Shown here in pieces: positions 7,911-16,266 of a stretch of 64,000 bases of DNA. Position numbers and translations under genes: made by a program. Numbering within the stretch: the stretch's first letter is position 1; every line of letters begins with the position of its first letter. Under the pieces are notes generated by a model, which was not told where the DNA came from, did no database searches, and saw nothing but the letters and a program-made list of their open reading frames with translations. Source of the stretch: Halomarina halobia (GTDB lineage: Archaea; Halobacteriota; Halobacteria; Halobacteriales; Haloarculaceae); NCBI RefSeq assembly GCF_029338575.1, contig NZ_CP119992.1, positions 1,116,001-1,180,000 of the forward strand, written 5' to 3'.

Positions 7911-8831
7911 ATGGACTTCACACCGTTCACAGCGACGTGGCTGGGAGACGGGAGAGATCTCCCGGACGGGACGGCCCACATCGCGGGAGAGCTCACGGGA
8001 GAGCGCATCCTCGTGCCGCTCCTCGCCCGGGAGGCCCCGGCGGTCACCGACCAGATCGAGATCGCGGCGACCCTCGCGCGGGCGACGGACGCGTCCCTCC
8101 ACATCACGAACCCCATCAGGGTACCCGAACAGACACCGATGGAGTTCCGCGAGCAGGTCGCGACCGACGACGACCACGAGCTCCTCGACTGGGCGCTGAA
8201 TCAGGCCTCCGCGTTGACGTCGCGGGTGGACGGGGGGTTCCTGTACAGCCGTCGGATCGTCAAGGGCGTCCTCCGCACGATCGCGACCCACGACGTGGAC
8301 ACGCTCGTCCTCCCGGGGAGTTCGCCGAAGGACCTCCTCCGCCGGAAGGTCACGGAGCAGATCGCGGCCCACGCCGAGTGCGACGTCGTCGTCGTCAACG
8401 GGCGAAGCGGCTACGGCGAGGTGCCATCGATCCTCCTCCCGATCGCCGGCGGCCCCCACTCCGGCCTGGCGACGGACGTCGCCCGGCAGATCGCCGAGGA
8501 CTGCGACGCGTGGATCGATATCCTCCACGTCGTCGAGGAGGACGCCCCGGATCGTCGACGGGACGCCGCCGAGGAGTACGTCGACGCGGCGTACGAGCGC
8601 ATCGAGCGACCCGAGACCACCACCACCTGGATACTCGAAGCGGCCGACACCGTGGAGGCGATCATCGAGCAGTCGCGGTACTATCCACTCACCGTGATCG
8701 GTGCGCCGACCAAGGGCTCGCTGCGGCAGTTCATCTACGGCTCCACGAACCGGTCCGTCCGCGCGAACGCCCGGAGCGTGGTACTCTCGGCACAGAACGA
8801 CCACACCGCGGGTCCGCTCGCCGACGGCTGA
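7911..8831 (+). CDS. Universal stress protein, two UspA domains
   Basis: This 306-residue protein has two tandem UspA-like folds. Domain 1 (about residues 28-145) starts GERILVPLL and ends HAECDVVVVNGRSGYGE; domain 2 (about 148-296) starts PSILLPIAGGPHSGLA and ends NARSVVLSAQ. Both have the helix IEIAATLARATDASLHI or ATDVARQIAEDCDAWIDIL after strand 1, and late motifs like LVLPGSSPKDLLRRKV and VIGAPTKGSLRQFIYGSTN that resemble the ATP-binding G-x2-G-x9-G(S/T) loop. It is probably cytoplasmic and nucleotide-binding, with a stress-linked role. A Bat-type regulator follows 140 bp downstream on the same strand. Confidence 0.85.
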   Translation: MDFTPFTATWLGDGRDLPDGTAHIAGELTGERILVPLLAREAPAVTDQIEIAATLARATDASLHITNPIRVPEQTPMEFREQVATDDDHELLDWALNQASALTSRVDGGFLYSRRIVKGVLRTIATHDVDTLVLPGSSPKDLLRRKVTEQIAAHAECDVVVVNGRSGYGEVPSILLPIAGGPHSGLATDVARQIAEDCDAWIDILHVVEEDAPDRRRDAAEEYVDAAYERIERPETTTTWILEAADTVEAIIEQSRYYPLTVIGAPTKGSLRQFIYGSTNRSVRANARSVVLSAQNDHTAGPLADG

Positions 8832-8971
8832 CGGTCCGGCATCTCCCGGAGACGGAGTTCGGCGAGCGGACGGCGGCCGACGGTCGATCCCGCGAGAGTG
8901 TCCCGGAACGGTTTCTGTCCCCGCGATCCGCCAATGACGATATCCGGTCCCGAGGACTGGTATCACGTATA

Positions 8972-9658
8972 ATGTCGGGGACCATCGCGGAGATCGGAGT
9001 TCCAACGGACAAATTCGCGCTTCACGAGACGCTGAAGCGACACGAGGGGGTGACGTTCGAGATCGAACGCGTCGTCGCCTACGATGCCGGCCGCGTCATG
9101 CCGTACCTCTGGTCGAGCGGAATGGACGGCGAGGCGCTGACGACCGCGCTCGGGAGCGATTCGAGCGTCGAGACGGTTTCGCTGTTCTCCGACGTCGACG
9201 GCGAGCAGTTGTTTCAGGTGGAGTGGGCAGGGTGGGTGCGGACGCTCGTCCGGCAGTTCGTCGAGGAGGAGGCGACGATACTCGCGGCGACTGCCTCCCA
9301 CGACGGCTGGCAGTTTCGCGTGCTCTTCCCGAACCGGGAGGCGCTCTCGCGGACGCACGACGCCTGCGGAGGGAAGGATATGGACTTGAAGTACCTGAAG
9401 GTCCACCAGATGAACGCCGAACGCCCCGGCACGCTCGGCCTGACGACGGCCCAGCACGAGACGCTCGGCGCGGCGCTCCGACACGGCTACTACAAGGTCC
9501 CCCGCGGCGTCACCACCGCCGAACTCGCCGACGAACTCGGCATCTCCCACCAGGCGCTCTCCGAGCGCCTTCGACGCGCCCACGAGGCGCTCGTCGAGCA
9601 CGCCCTGATGAGCGAGCGGGCGTTCGACGGCGAGACCGTAGAGAGGGAGGCGGAGTAG
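8972..9658 (+). CDS. Bat-type (bacterio-opsin activator-like) HTH-10 regulator
   Basis: This is a 228-residue DNA-binding regulator. ATG 8972 gives the usual N-terminus of this family (IAEIGVPTDKFALHETL); the frame is open far upstream only by chance over the usp gene. Residues 1-155 match the small-molecule-sensing Bat N-terminal domain (a PADxFAL-like start, EIERVVAYDAGRVMPYLW, then FRVLFPNREALSRTHDAC). Residues about 172-225 are the HTH_10 domain: LTTAQHETLGAALRHGYYKV, then TTAELADELGISHQALSERL and RRAHEALVEH. It probably acts as a transcription factor for stress or metabolic genes; the target is unknown. The same N-terminal fold recurs in the large sensor at 44238. Confidence 0.88.
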   Translation: MSGTIAEIGVPTDKFALHETLKRHEGVTFEIERVVAYDAGRVMPYLWSSGMDGEALTTALGSDSSVETVSLFSDVDGEQLFQVEWAGWVRTLVRQFVEEEATILAATASHDGWQFRVLFPNREALSRTHDACGGKDMDLKYLKVHQMNAERPGTLGLTTAQHETLGAALRHGYYKVPRGVTTAELADELGISHQALSERLRRAHEALVEHALMSERAFDGETVEREAE

Positions 9659-9787
9659 CGCGGATCGCCCCGGCGGACGGCCGAACGCCCGCGAACCGCC
9701 GGCCCCGAGCGTTCGTCGGCGATACGTCGCCGGGGGCGTTCGGGCTACGGGCGGGGACGTCTGCCGACGCCGGGGTCGGAATCGGCG

Positions 9788-10087
9788 TCAGGAACCGCTG
9801 GAGGTTTCGAAGGGTAGGTACCCGTCTTCCCACTCCTTGCGGGCGGCGAGCGCCTCCCTCCCCGTCTCCGAGAGCACGTAGTAGTTGGTGCGGCGATCGA
9901 CCCGACCCTTCTCGACGTACCCCCGGTTGACGAGCGTGTCCAGGTTGGGGTACAACCGGCCGTGGGTGATCTCGCCGTCGAACGCGGCCTCGAGGTCGTC
10001 CTTGAGCTGCTGACCCGACGGGCGGTCGTGGCCCGCGATCGCGTACAGGAGGTCGCGCTGGAACCCCGTGAGTTTGAACAACGTCAT
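9788..10087 (-). CDS. PadR family transcriptional regulator
   Basis: This is a 99-residue winged-helix protein. The start at 10087 (MTLFKLTGFQRDLLYAIAG) is preferred over the longer frame because it matches haloarchaeal PadR proteins and follows a G-rich ribosome-binding stretch. Diagnostic motifs are GQQLKDDLEAAF (recognition region), THGRLYPNLDTLVNRGYVEKG (PadR wing, usually GxLYPxLxxLxxxGLV) and YYVLSETGREAL. It is expected to bind DNA as a dimer; the ligand and target are not evident. It has no close partner: a 1.1 kb gene-poor region lies on its 5' side and the Bat regulator converges on its 3' side. Confidence 0.9.
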   Translation of the reverse strand: MTLFKLTGFQRDLLYAIAGHDRPSGQQLKDDLEAAFDGEITHGRLYPNLDTLVNRGYVEKGRVDRRTNYYVLSETGREALAARKEWEDGYLPFETSSGS

Positions 10088-11215
10088 GCCACCACCCTCT
10101 CCCGGACGGACCATAGTTAATCGGCGTATCACCCGCGCCGTCGGTCGTTACTCGGTACGACGGCATCGGTGGATCGCGTGATCGGCGCGGGAGATTCGCC
10201 CGGACGGAGCGCAGCCGAGTCAGTCGACGATCGGGCAGAGAGAACGGGCCGCCGGTCCCCTTCGATTGATGGCACACGATTCGGCGGCGGGGTCCGGCAG
10301 GCCGCGATCGCAGATCGGGCACGCACCTACCTCGGGGAGTCCCCTCTCCCACCTGTGTCGGTCACGTCCCGTTCGAACAGGAGCTCAGTGGTCGCGGAAC
10401 GACCGGGCCGTGACCGTCCGATGGCGTGTAGCTGTCGCGCCCTACCGAATCGATGACACCGCACTAACGTCTATCTTTCGGTCATTGGGTATTTTTCTGT
10501 AATAAATTGGTGAGAGGGTGTCGAGACGGCGAACCTACCGTTCGCCGAGCGTTAGAGCCCCCGATACGCGAGTATCCGGTCCATAACGACGTATGGCCGA
10601 TAGTAACGGCCGAGGAGGGAGTGCGCCCCGAGCGCTCATCCCACCCGCGTGCGCTGGAGATGACCGAACCGGCCCGTCAGGCGTTCACCGACCACTCACC
10701 CTCCACCCACTCGCCGTCCGACGGCGATCCCGAGGCGGTCGTCGATCCCGCGGAGCAGCCGCTTCGAGGATCTGTCGGGAGACGCGCTGGACAGAGGTAG
10801 TTTCGAGCGACGGGGATGGGGACACGATCACCGACGAACGGTACGGTGTCGGTCAGTCCGCGAATTCGCCCAAATCAGCCCGCTACCCGAGGAGTCGGTA
10901 CGGATGAGTCCACTTCTCAGTGGGTCCGAACCAAAACGGGGCAACAGCCGACCACGGATTCGTGCGGTTCACCAGCCTCCGAAACGGTGACATCCCCACC
11001 TGAATCCCCCCTCTGGAGCAGCGACGAACCGTGGTCAGTCGTGCCCTGTAACACCACGCACATGGCAGCAGGATATACCTATTTGCCGGGGGCGTGAAAC
11101 TCCGGGGCGCGAACCGTTCTCCCCCGAACGGCGGACGCGAGCGGGCACCGCGTCCGCGTCGAGCGCGATCCGCGCCGGGACCGCACGGTCTGCGGTCGAG
11201 CGCACCGGGACCACC
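10088..11215. other. 1.1-kb stretch without recognisable genes
   Basis: Neither strand holds a frame with good codon bias or domain similarity. There is a promoter-like AT-rich patch at about 10486-10510 and another TATA-like sequence near 11071-11084, but neither precedes a plausible gene. GC content is lower and more uneven than in neighbouring genes. The stretch may hold decayed genes or an unrecognised RNA. Confidence 0.4.
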
Positions 11216-12277
11216 TCACGAGAGGCGTTCGACGTCGGCCTCGAGTTCGTCCGCGAACCGGAGTCGGATCTCCAGGGCCCGCTCCCGGGGGATCGTCCAG
11301 TTCCGTTCGATCCGGTCGGCGATCGGATCGTACCGGGTGACGTCGAACCCCATCGTCGCGAGGTAGTCCTGGACGCGAAGCGAGCGGAGTCCGTCGCTGA
11401 TCGCCTCCCTGCTCAACTCCTGCAGTTCCGAGAACGGCGGCACGCCGATGCGGTCGGCCCACACCCCGGTCTCGCCGACAGCGACCTCCTTGTACTCCGT
11501 CTGGGCGAGGAGTCGCTCGACGTCCTCGACGAGTCGCAGCGTCTGACTCGGGAGTGCGGTGTCCGGCGCGCGCCACTCGACGGTCGGCGACTGCTCGCGC
11601 AGCCGAACCGGGGTGAACACCGAACTCTCCGGCGGAAAGTACCGCTCGAACTGCTCGCGGTCGATGCCGACCTCCTCGGCGATCCGCCGGAGGTCCCGGT
11701 GGTGCTCCTCGACCCGAGCGTTCCACTCCTCTATGTCCGAGACGTAGTCCCAGAGGTCGCGGTAGCGGGCGAACTCCCGGTGAGCCTCGTAGCGGTAGAC
11801 CGCCGCCCGCGACGAACTGGCGACCTGGCTGCTGCTGTAGTACGGCGAGGAGTTGACGAGTGCGAGCGCGGGGTCGAGACCCGTGAGTAGATTCAACTGC
11901 CGGACGACCTCGGCCTTGTCGAAGTGGACGTGGGTTCCGGCGCAGTGTTTCGCGTACTCCAGCTCCTCGCCGTAGATCCGCTGGAGGACCTTCCCCCGCT
12001 CGCTGGTTATCGAGAGCGATTCGCGGGCCAACGGCGACCCGAGCGGGACGAGGCGGTAGCCGTACTCGTCGACCAGTTCCAGCGTCGCTTCGAGTCGGTC
12101 GACGAGCGCCGTCCGGAGCTCCTCGTGGGAGGACGCGGGCGGCGTGAGCACCTCGAGGAGCGGCGGGATGAACTCCTCCTCGAGGAAGTCGTGGTCCGCC
12201 GGGAGTTCCGACGGAACGGCGATGAGTTCGCCGTCCCCGTCCACGAGCCAGTATTCAACTTCGAGTCCTATCTTCAT
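11216..12277 (-). CDS. gshA: Glutamate-cysteine ligase family (GCS2-like carboxylate-amine ligase)
   Basis: This 353-residue enzyme starts at ATG 12277 (MKIGLEVEYWLVD), the family's usual N-terminus. Motifs of the GCS2 family are visible: GLEVEYWLVD (substrate/metal Glu residues), FIPPLLEVLTPP, CAGTHVHFDKAE (metal-binding His), NSSPYYSSS and SPTVEWRAPDTA. Such enzymes join glutamate and cysteine through the gamma-carboxylate using ATP. Halobacteria accumulate gamma-glutamylcysteine instead of glutathione, so it probably makes the cell's main thiol; a related amide-forming reaction cannot be excluded. It is cytoplasmic, monocistronic and divergent from the amphi-Trp gene. Confidence 0.82.
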   Translation of the reverse strand: MKIGLEVEYWLVDGDGELIAVPSELPADHDFLEEEFIPPLLEVLTPPASSHEELRTALVDRLEATLELVDEYGYRLVPLGSPLARESLSITSERGKVLQRIYGEELEYAKHCAGTHVHFDKAEVVRQLNLLTGLDPALALVNSSPYYSSSQVASSSRAAVYRYEAHREFARYRDLWDYVSDIEEWNARVEEHHRDLRRIAEEVGIDREQFERYFPPESSVFTPVRLREQSPTVEWRAPDTALPSQTLRLVEDVERLLAQTEYKEVAVGETGVWADRIGVPPFSELQELSREAISDGLRSLRVQDYLATMGFDVTRYDPIADRIERNWTIPRERALEIRLRFADELEADVERLS

Positions 12278-12637
12278 GATATCATCACGGAGCGTCGAGC
12301 GCGCCGGTCTCCGGAAAACGTCGGGCGACCACGTCGGCGCGATCTCGCGTCGATCTACTCGTCCAGCGGGGAAAACGCCACCGGCGCGTCGGTATCGGTC
12401 CGACCGGATGTACGGGGAGGCGATCCGACCACTCATTGCCTTTGCAACAGTATCGGGAGTGTACCGATTTCGGTGGGGCCGAGAGTGGACGGCCGCGACG
12501 GAGGAGCCGGACGCGACCGTCGGGAACGGCCGACGAAAGACGCGAGAGTCGCGTTACTTCTCCGGGTCGAGAACGGGGTCCTGTGTCTGCGCGCAATGCT
12601 TTCATAACTTTCCGTCACGTACTTTGTAGTCGGACCC
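12278..12637. other. Divergent intergenic region
   Basis: This 360-bp region separates two divergent genes and holds promoters for both. No gene is supported. A TATA-like TTTCATAAC near 12600-12608 lies about 30 nt before ATG 12638 and fits a nearly leaderless transcript. Confidence 0.4.
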
Positions 12638-12880
12638 ATGACTGAGACGACATCATTCGAGGAGGAGATGACGCGGGACGAACTCGCGTCGTACCTCCAC
12701 AGCATCGCCGACGAGTTCGCCCGCGGCGAGGGCGAGGGGGCGACCATCCAGGTCGGGAACAAGCGCGTCTCGCTCCAACCGGGAAACGAGGTCGCCTGCG
12801 AGGTGAACGTGAAGGAACGCTCGGCGCTCATCAGGAAGGGCCGCCAGGAGATGACGATCACCATGAACTGGAGGACGTGA
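12638..12880 (+). CDS. Amphi-Trp domain protein
   Basis: This small 80-residue protein has a single amphi-Trp domain, recognised by the N-terminal helix EEEMTRDELASYLHSIADEF, the middle strand IQVGNKRVSLQPG, and the C-terminal amphipathic strand ending TITMNWRT with the conserved Trp. Function is unknown; such proteins are common in haloarchaea and are often near membrane or stress genes. It is followed, 1 nt after its stop, by a membrane protein gene, so the two are almost certainly cotranscribed and translationally linked. Confidence 0.85.
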   Translation: MTETTSFEEEMTRDELASYLHSIADEFARGEGEGATIQVGNKRVSLQPGNEVACEVNVKERSALIRKGRQEMTITMNWRT

Positions 12881-12881
12881 G

Positions 12882-13271
12882 ATGAGCGAACTCCTCCTCC
12901 AGGCCGACGCCGGGCTGACGAGCTCTATCGTCGCGTTCGTCATCAGCCTGCTCATCGGCGCGATCGGCATCCACATCGGCGCGACGCTCATCATCGACCG
13001 GGACGTGGGATTCGGTCGCGCCGTCTTCACGGCGCTCGTCGGGGCGCTCGTGTGGGCGCTGGTGAGCTTCTTCCTGGGCTGGATCCCCCTGCTGGGGCCG
13101 CTCCTCGCGGTCATCGCCTGGATCGGCGTCATCAACTGGCAGTACCCCGGCGGGTGGTTCGCGGCCGCCGCGGTCGGCGTCATCGCGGTCATCGCCTCGG
13201 CCGTCGTGCTGTGGCTCCTCGGAACGTTCCTCGGCGTCGGGATGGACGCTCTCGGCGTCCCCGGGGCGTAG
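12882..13271 (+). CDS. Conserved-type integral membrane protein, 129 aa
   Basis: This protein has four likely membrane helices (about residues 14-37, 45-68, 70-85 and 92-117), with short loops such as IDRDVGFGRA and NWQYPGGW. The N-terminus (MSELLLQADAGLTSS) resembles a short leader of haloarchaeal membrane proteins. No catalytic motifs are visible and I cannot name a family with confidence. It begins 1 nt after the amphi-Trp stop codon, indicating a two-gene operon. It ends convergently 40 bp from trm5. Confidence 0.7.
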   Translation: MSELLLQADAGLTSSIVAFVISLLIGAIGIHIGATLIIDRDVGFGRAVFTALVGALVWALVSFFLGWIPLLGPLLAVIAWIGVINWQYPGGWFAAAAVGVIAVIASAVVLWLLGTFLGVGMDALGVPGA

Positions 13272-13310
13272 CGCGCCGACGAGGTGACCGCACGCCGCCC
13301 CCCGACGCGG

Positions 13311-14282
13311 TCACCGTCGCCGCGTCAGGCGCACGTCCAGGCAGACGTTGAGTTCGTGGGGGGCGTACGAGCGCACCTCGCGACGGGTCTCGACTGCCAC
13401 CTCGTAGTCGGAGCCGGCCGCCTCGCGGATCGCCCGCTCGCCCGGCCCGAACGGGTCCTCTTCGTGCTGGATGTCGTAGTAGTGGAGCGTGCAGTCGTCG
13501 CCGGCGAGGGCCACGGCGGCGTCGAGGAACTCGCACGCGCTGTGGGGGAGGTTCATCACGACGCGGTCGGCCCAGTCGTCGTACCCCTCGACCTCCCGCA
13601 CGTCACCCGCGATTGCCGTCACGCGGTCTGAAACGCCGTTTCGCGCCGCGTTCCGCCGCAGGTAGTCGATCGCCACCTCGTTGAGGTCGGTCCCGACCAC
13701 CTCCGCGCCGCGGGCGGCGAACGGGATCGCGAACGGCCCGACGCCCGCGAACATGTCGAACGCGCGCTCGCCGGCCTCGACCTGCTCTACGACGCGGTGG
13801 CGCTCGGTCGCCAACCGCGGCGAGAAGTAGACCCGCGCGAGATCGAGTTCGTACTCGAAGCCGTACTCGCGGTGGACCGTGCGCGTCGAGCCGGCGAGCA
13901 CGTCCCAGTCGCGCACCCGGATGTCCCCCTTGACCTTCGAGGCGCGGTTGACGACGCTCTCGACGGGGAGATCCGAGGCGACGAGCGCGTCCGCGATCTC
14001 GCGGGCGCGCTCCGCGCTGTCCTCCTCGAGGATCGCGATGTCGCCGAGGCGCTCGTAGCGCGGCGCGAACCCGAGGATGTCGTCGGGGAGCGTCTGGCCC
14101 TCCCGGGGGGGCACGTCGTGGGCGACGACGTCGTACCCCTCGGGTTCCGCGACGACCGGGATGTAGAGCCAGCCGTCCTCGACGGTGATCTCGTACTCGT
14201 CCGCGATGAGGTCGAGCGCCGCGAGCTCCCGGCGGGTCCCCTCGCCAGCCGTCGGTCGCACGCGCACGCACGGCACGTCCAT
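13311..14282 (-). CDS. trm5: tRNA (guanine37-N1)-methyltransferase Trm5
   Basis: This 323-residue class I SAM methyltransferase makes m1G37 next to the anticodon, which guards against +1 frameshifting. The N-terminal domain (about 1-110) is the Trm5 D1/D2 region (APRYERLGDIAIL, then VVNRASKVKGDIRVRDWDVL). The C-terminal catalytic domain has the SAM loop DMFAGVGPFAIPFA, GTDLNEVAIDYLRRN, AGDVREVE, and the signature NLPHSACEFLD (NLPxxxxEF), which binds the target. The end, APHELNVCLDVRL, is typical of the family. Length matches archaeal Trm5. It is convergent with the membrane protein at 12882 and in the same direction as the aldo/keto reductase upstream. Confidence 0.95.
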   Translation of the reverse strand: MDVPCVRVRPTAGEGTRRELAALDLIADEYEITVEDGWLYIPVVAEPEGYDVVAHDVPPREGQTLPDDILGFAPRYERLGDIAILEEDSAERAREIADALVASDLPVESVVNRASKVKGDIRVRDWDVLAGSTRTVHREYGFEYELDLARVYFSPRLATERHRVVEQVEAGERAFDMFAGVGPFAIPFAARGAEVVGTDLNEVAIDYLRRNAARNGVSDRVTAIAGDVREVEGYDDWADRVVMNLPHSACEFLDAAVALAGDDCTLHYYDIQHEEDPFGPGERAIREAAGSDYEVAVETRREVRSYAPHELNVCLDVRLTRRR

Positions 14283-14328
14283 ACCTGGAATCGCCGGGCG
14301 ACGGGCTTACGGGCTTCGCTTTCCGCGG

Positions 14329-15345
14329 TCAGTGCCCCCAGCGCCGCCCCTCCTCCGCGTACCGCGCCGCGCCGATCCGCTCGTACCCCTCGTCGGTCAG
14401 CGAGACGTCGACCGCGCCGACGTTCTCGTCCAGTTGCTCGACCGTCCGCGCGCCGACGATCGGGACGCACGTGAACGCCTCCTGGTCGATCAGCCACCGG
14501 AGGGCGACCTGGGCGGGCGTCGCCCCCGCCTCGTCGGCGACGTCACGGATCGCGTCGAGGACGTGCCAGCCGCGCTCGGAGAGGTAGTAGTCCGAGAAGC
14601 GCTCGTCGAGGGTAGCGCGCGAGCCGTCGGGACCCTCGACCCGCCTCGGGTCGTCCGGGTCGGCGCGCTCGTACTTCCCGGTGAGGAAGCCGCCGGCGAG
14701 CGGCGAGTAGGGACAGACCGCGAGGTCCTGATCCGCGCAGACGTCGAGGTAGTCGGCCACGTCGTCGCGGTAGGCCGCGTGGAAGAGCGGCTGGGTCACC
14801 TCGAAGCGCTCCCAGTCGTGCACGTCGCTCCTCCAGAGCGCCTTCGTCAGCCGCCAGGCCGCCATCGTGGAGGCCCCGAGGTGGTTCACCCGGCCCTCCT
14901 CGACGAGGTCGTCGAGCGTCGCGAGCGTCTCCTCGATCGGCACCTCGTCGTCCCAGCGGTGGATGTAGTAGACGTCGAGGTAGTCGGTGCCGAGTCGGTC
15001 GAGAGTGCCCTCGATCTGCGCCCGGACGTGCTTCCGCCCGAGTCCCCGCCCGTTCGGATCGTCCTCGTCGAACGGGAAGTAGACCTTCGAGGCGATCACG
15101 AACCGCTCGCGGTCGCGCCCCTCCAGCCACTCCCCGATGTACTCCTCGCTGGTCCCGTTCGGATCGCCGTAGACGTTCGCCGTGTCGATGAAGTTGATGC
15201 CGCGGTCCCACGCCGCGTCGAGCAGGTCGTGGGCCGCCTCGCGGCCGGTTTCGACCACGCCGCCCGAGCGCTTGCCGAAGCGCCACGTCCCGAAACACAG
15301 CCGCGAGACCTTCGTACCGGTCGAACCGAGGGAGACGTACTCCAT
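14329..15345 (-). CDS. Aldo/keto reductase
   Basis: This 338-residue NADPH-dependent oxidoreductase of the AKR fold starts at ATG 15345 (MEYVSLGSTGTKVSRLCFGTWRFG), the usual beginning. Catalytic tetrad residues are visible: D and Y in NFIDTANVYGDPNGTSEEYIG, K in FVIASKVYFP, and H in VYYIHRWDDEVPIEET. Later motifs are HLGASTMAAWRL, YSPLAGGFLTGKY and the NADP-binding VPIVGARTVEQLDENV. It probably reduces aldehydes or ketones in the cytoplasm; the substrate is unknown. It is divergent from dph5 with a 134-bp promoter region between. Confidence 0.92.
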   Translation of the reverse strand: MEYVSLGSTGTKVSRLCFGTWRFGKRSGGVVETGREAAHDLLDAAWDRGINFIDTANVYGDPNGTSEEYIGEWLEGRDRERFVIASKVYFPFDEDDPNGRGLGRKHVRAQIEGTLDRLGTDYLDVYYIHRWDDEVPIEETLATLDDLVEEGRVNHLGASTMAAWRLTKALWRSDVHDWERFEVTQPLFHAAYRDDVADYLDVCADQDLAVCPYSPLAGGFLTGKYERADPDDPRRVEGPDGSRATLDERFSDYYLSERGWHVLDAIRDVADEAGATPAQVALRWLIDQEAFTCVPIVGARTVEQLDENVGAVDVSLTDEGYERIGAARYAEEGRRWGH

Positions 15346-15479
15346 AGGAGGCGCACGAACGGAGGCGGCTAAATCGTTCGGGGGCCGCCGCTCCGGTCCA
15401 CGGGCCGCGCCCATCGCGACCCGCCGCCCGTCCGACCTCGTCTCGGGAGGCTTAACCCGGGAGCGGGCCGAGGGCGAGC

Positions 15480-16259
15480 ATGCTCACCTTCATCGGACTC
15501 GGCCTCTGGGACGAGCGCTCGATCACCGTCGAGGGGCGGGACGCGCTCCGCGAGGCCGACCGCGTCTTCGCCGAGTTCTACACCAGCCGACTGATGGGTA
15601 CCACCGTCGAGGCGGTCGCGGCGTACCACGACGTCGAGATCGAGGTGCGCGACCGCGCGGGTGTCGAGGGGACCCCCGACCCGATCCTCGACGCCGCCGA
15701 GGAGGGGACGGCGGCCTTCCTCACCGCCGGGGATACGATGATCTCGACGACGCACGTCGACCTCCGACTGCGCGCCGCGGCCCGCGGGATCGAGACGCGC
15801 GTGATCCACGGCACCACAGCCGAGGCGGCCGCCGCCTCGCTCACTGGCCTCCAGAACTACCGCTTCGGCAAGGCGACGACCCTCCCCTTCCCCTACGCGC
15901 ACGGCGGGGACGACGTTCCGGGCAGCGTCGTCGAGACGATCGAGGGGAACCGCGAGCGGGGCCTGCACACGCTCGTCTACCTCGATATAAAGCGCGAGCG
16001 GGAGGAGTACATGACGGCGGACGCGGCCGCCGAACTGCTCGCCGGGAGCTACGAGGACGCCCTCGCCGCGGCGGTCTGTCGCGCCGGGAGCCCCGACCCC
16101 GTCGTCGCCGCCGACCGCCTCTCGGCGCTCGCCGCGCGGGACTTCGGCGACCCGCTGCACCTGCTCGTCCTGCCGGGCGACCTCCACCTGCTCGAAGCCG
16201 AGGCGCTGGTCGAACTCGCCGGCGCGCCGGAGGAGGTCGTGGAGGGGCGAACCGGCTGA
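15480..16259 (+). CDS. dph5: Diphthine synthase
   Basis: This 259-residue SAM-dependent methyltransferase trimethylates the modified histidine of elongation factor 2 in the diphthamide pathway. Diagnostic motifs: FIGLGLWDERSITVEGRDAL at the N-terminus, FLTAGDTMISTTHVDLRL (cofactor loop), VIHGTTAEAAAASLTGLQNY, RFGKATTLPFPY and HTLVYLDIKREREEYM. Length and order match archaeal DphB/Dph5. It converges on artA with only 7 bp between stops. Its place next to artA appears fortuitous, as the genes face each other. Confidence 0.96.
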   Translation: MLTFIGLGLWDERSITVEGRDALREADRVFAEFYTSRLMGTTVEAVAAYHDVEIEVRDRAGVEGTPDPILDAAEEGTAAFLTAGDTMISTTHVDLRLRAAARGIETRVIHGTTAEAAAASLTGLQNYRFGKATTLPFPYAHGGDDVPGSVVETIEGNRERGLHTLVYLDIKREREEYMTADAAAELLAGSYEDALAAAVCRAGSPDPVVAADRLSALAARDFGDPLHLLVLPGDLHLLEAEALVELAGAPEEVVEGRTG

Positions 16260-16266
16260 CGGGGGG

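Noticed and set aside
7937..8971. Upstream extension of the Bat-type regulator frame
   Set aside because: The extension lies over the usp gene and is Arg/Gly-rich nonsense; the regulator's conserved start is at 8972.
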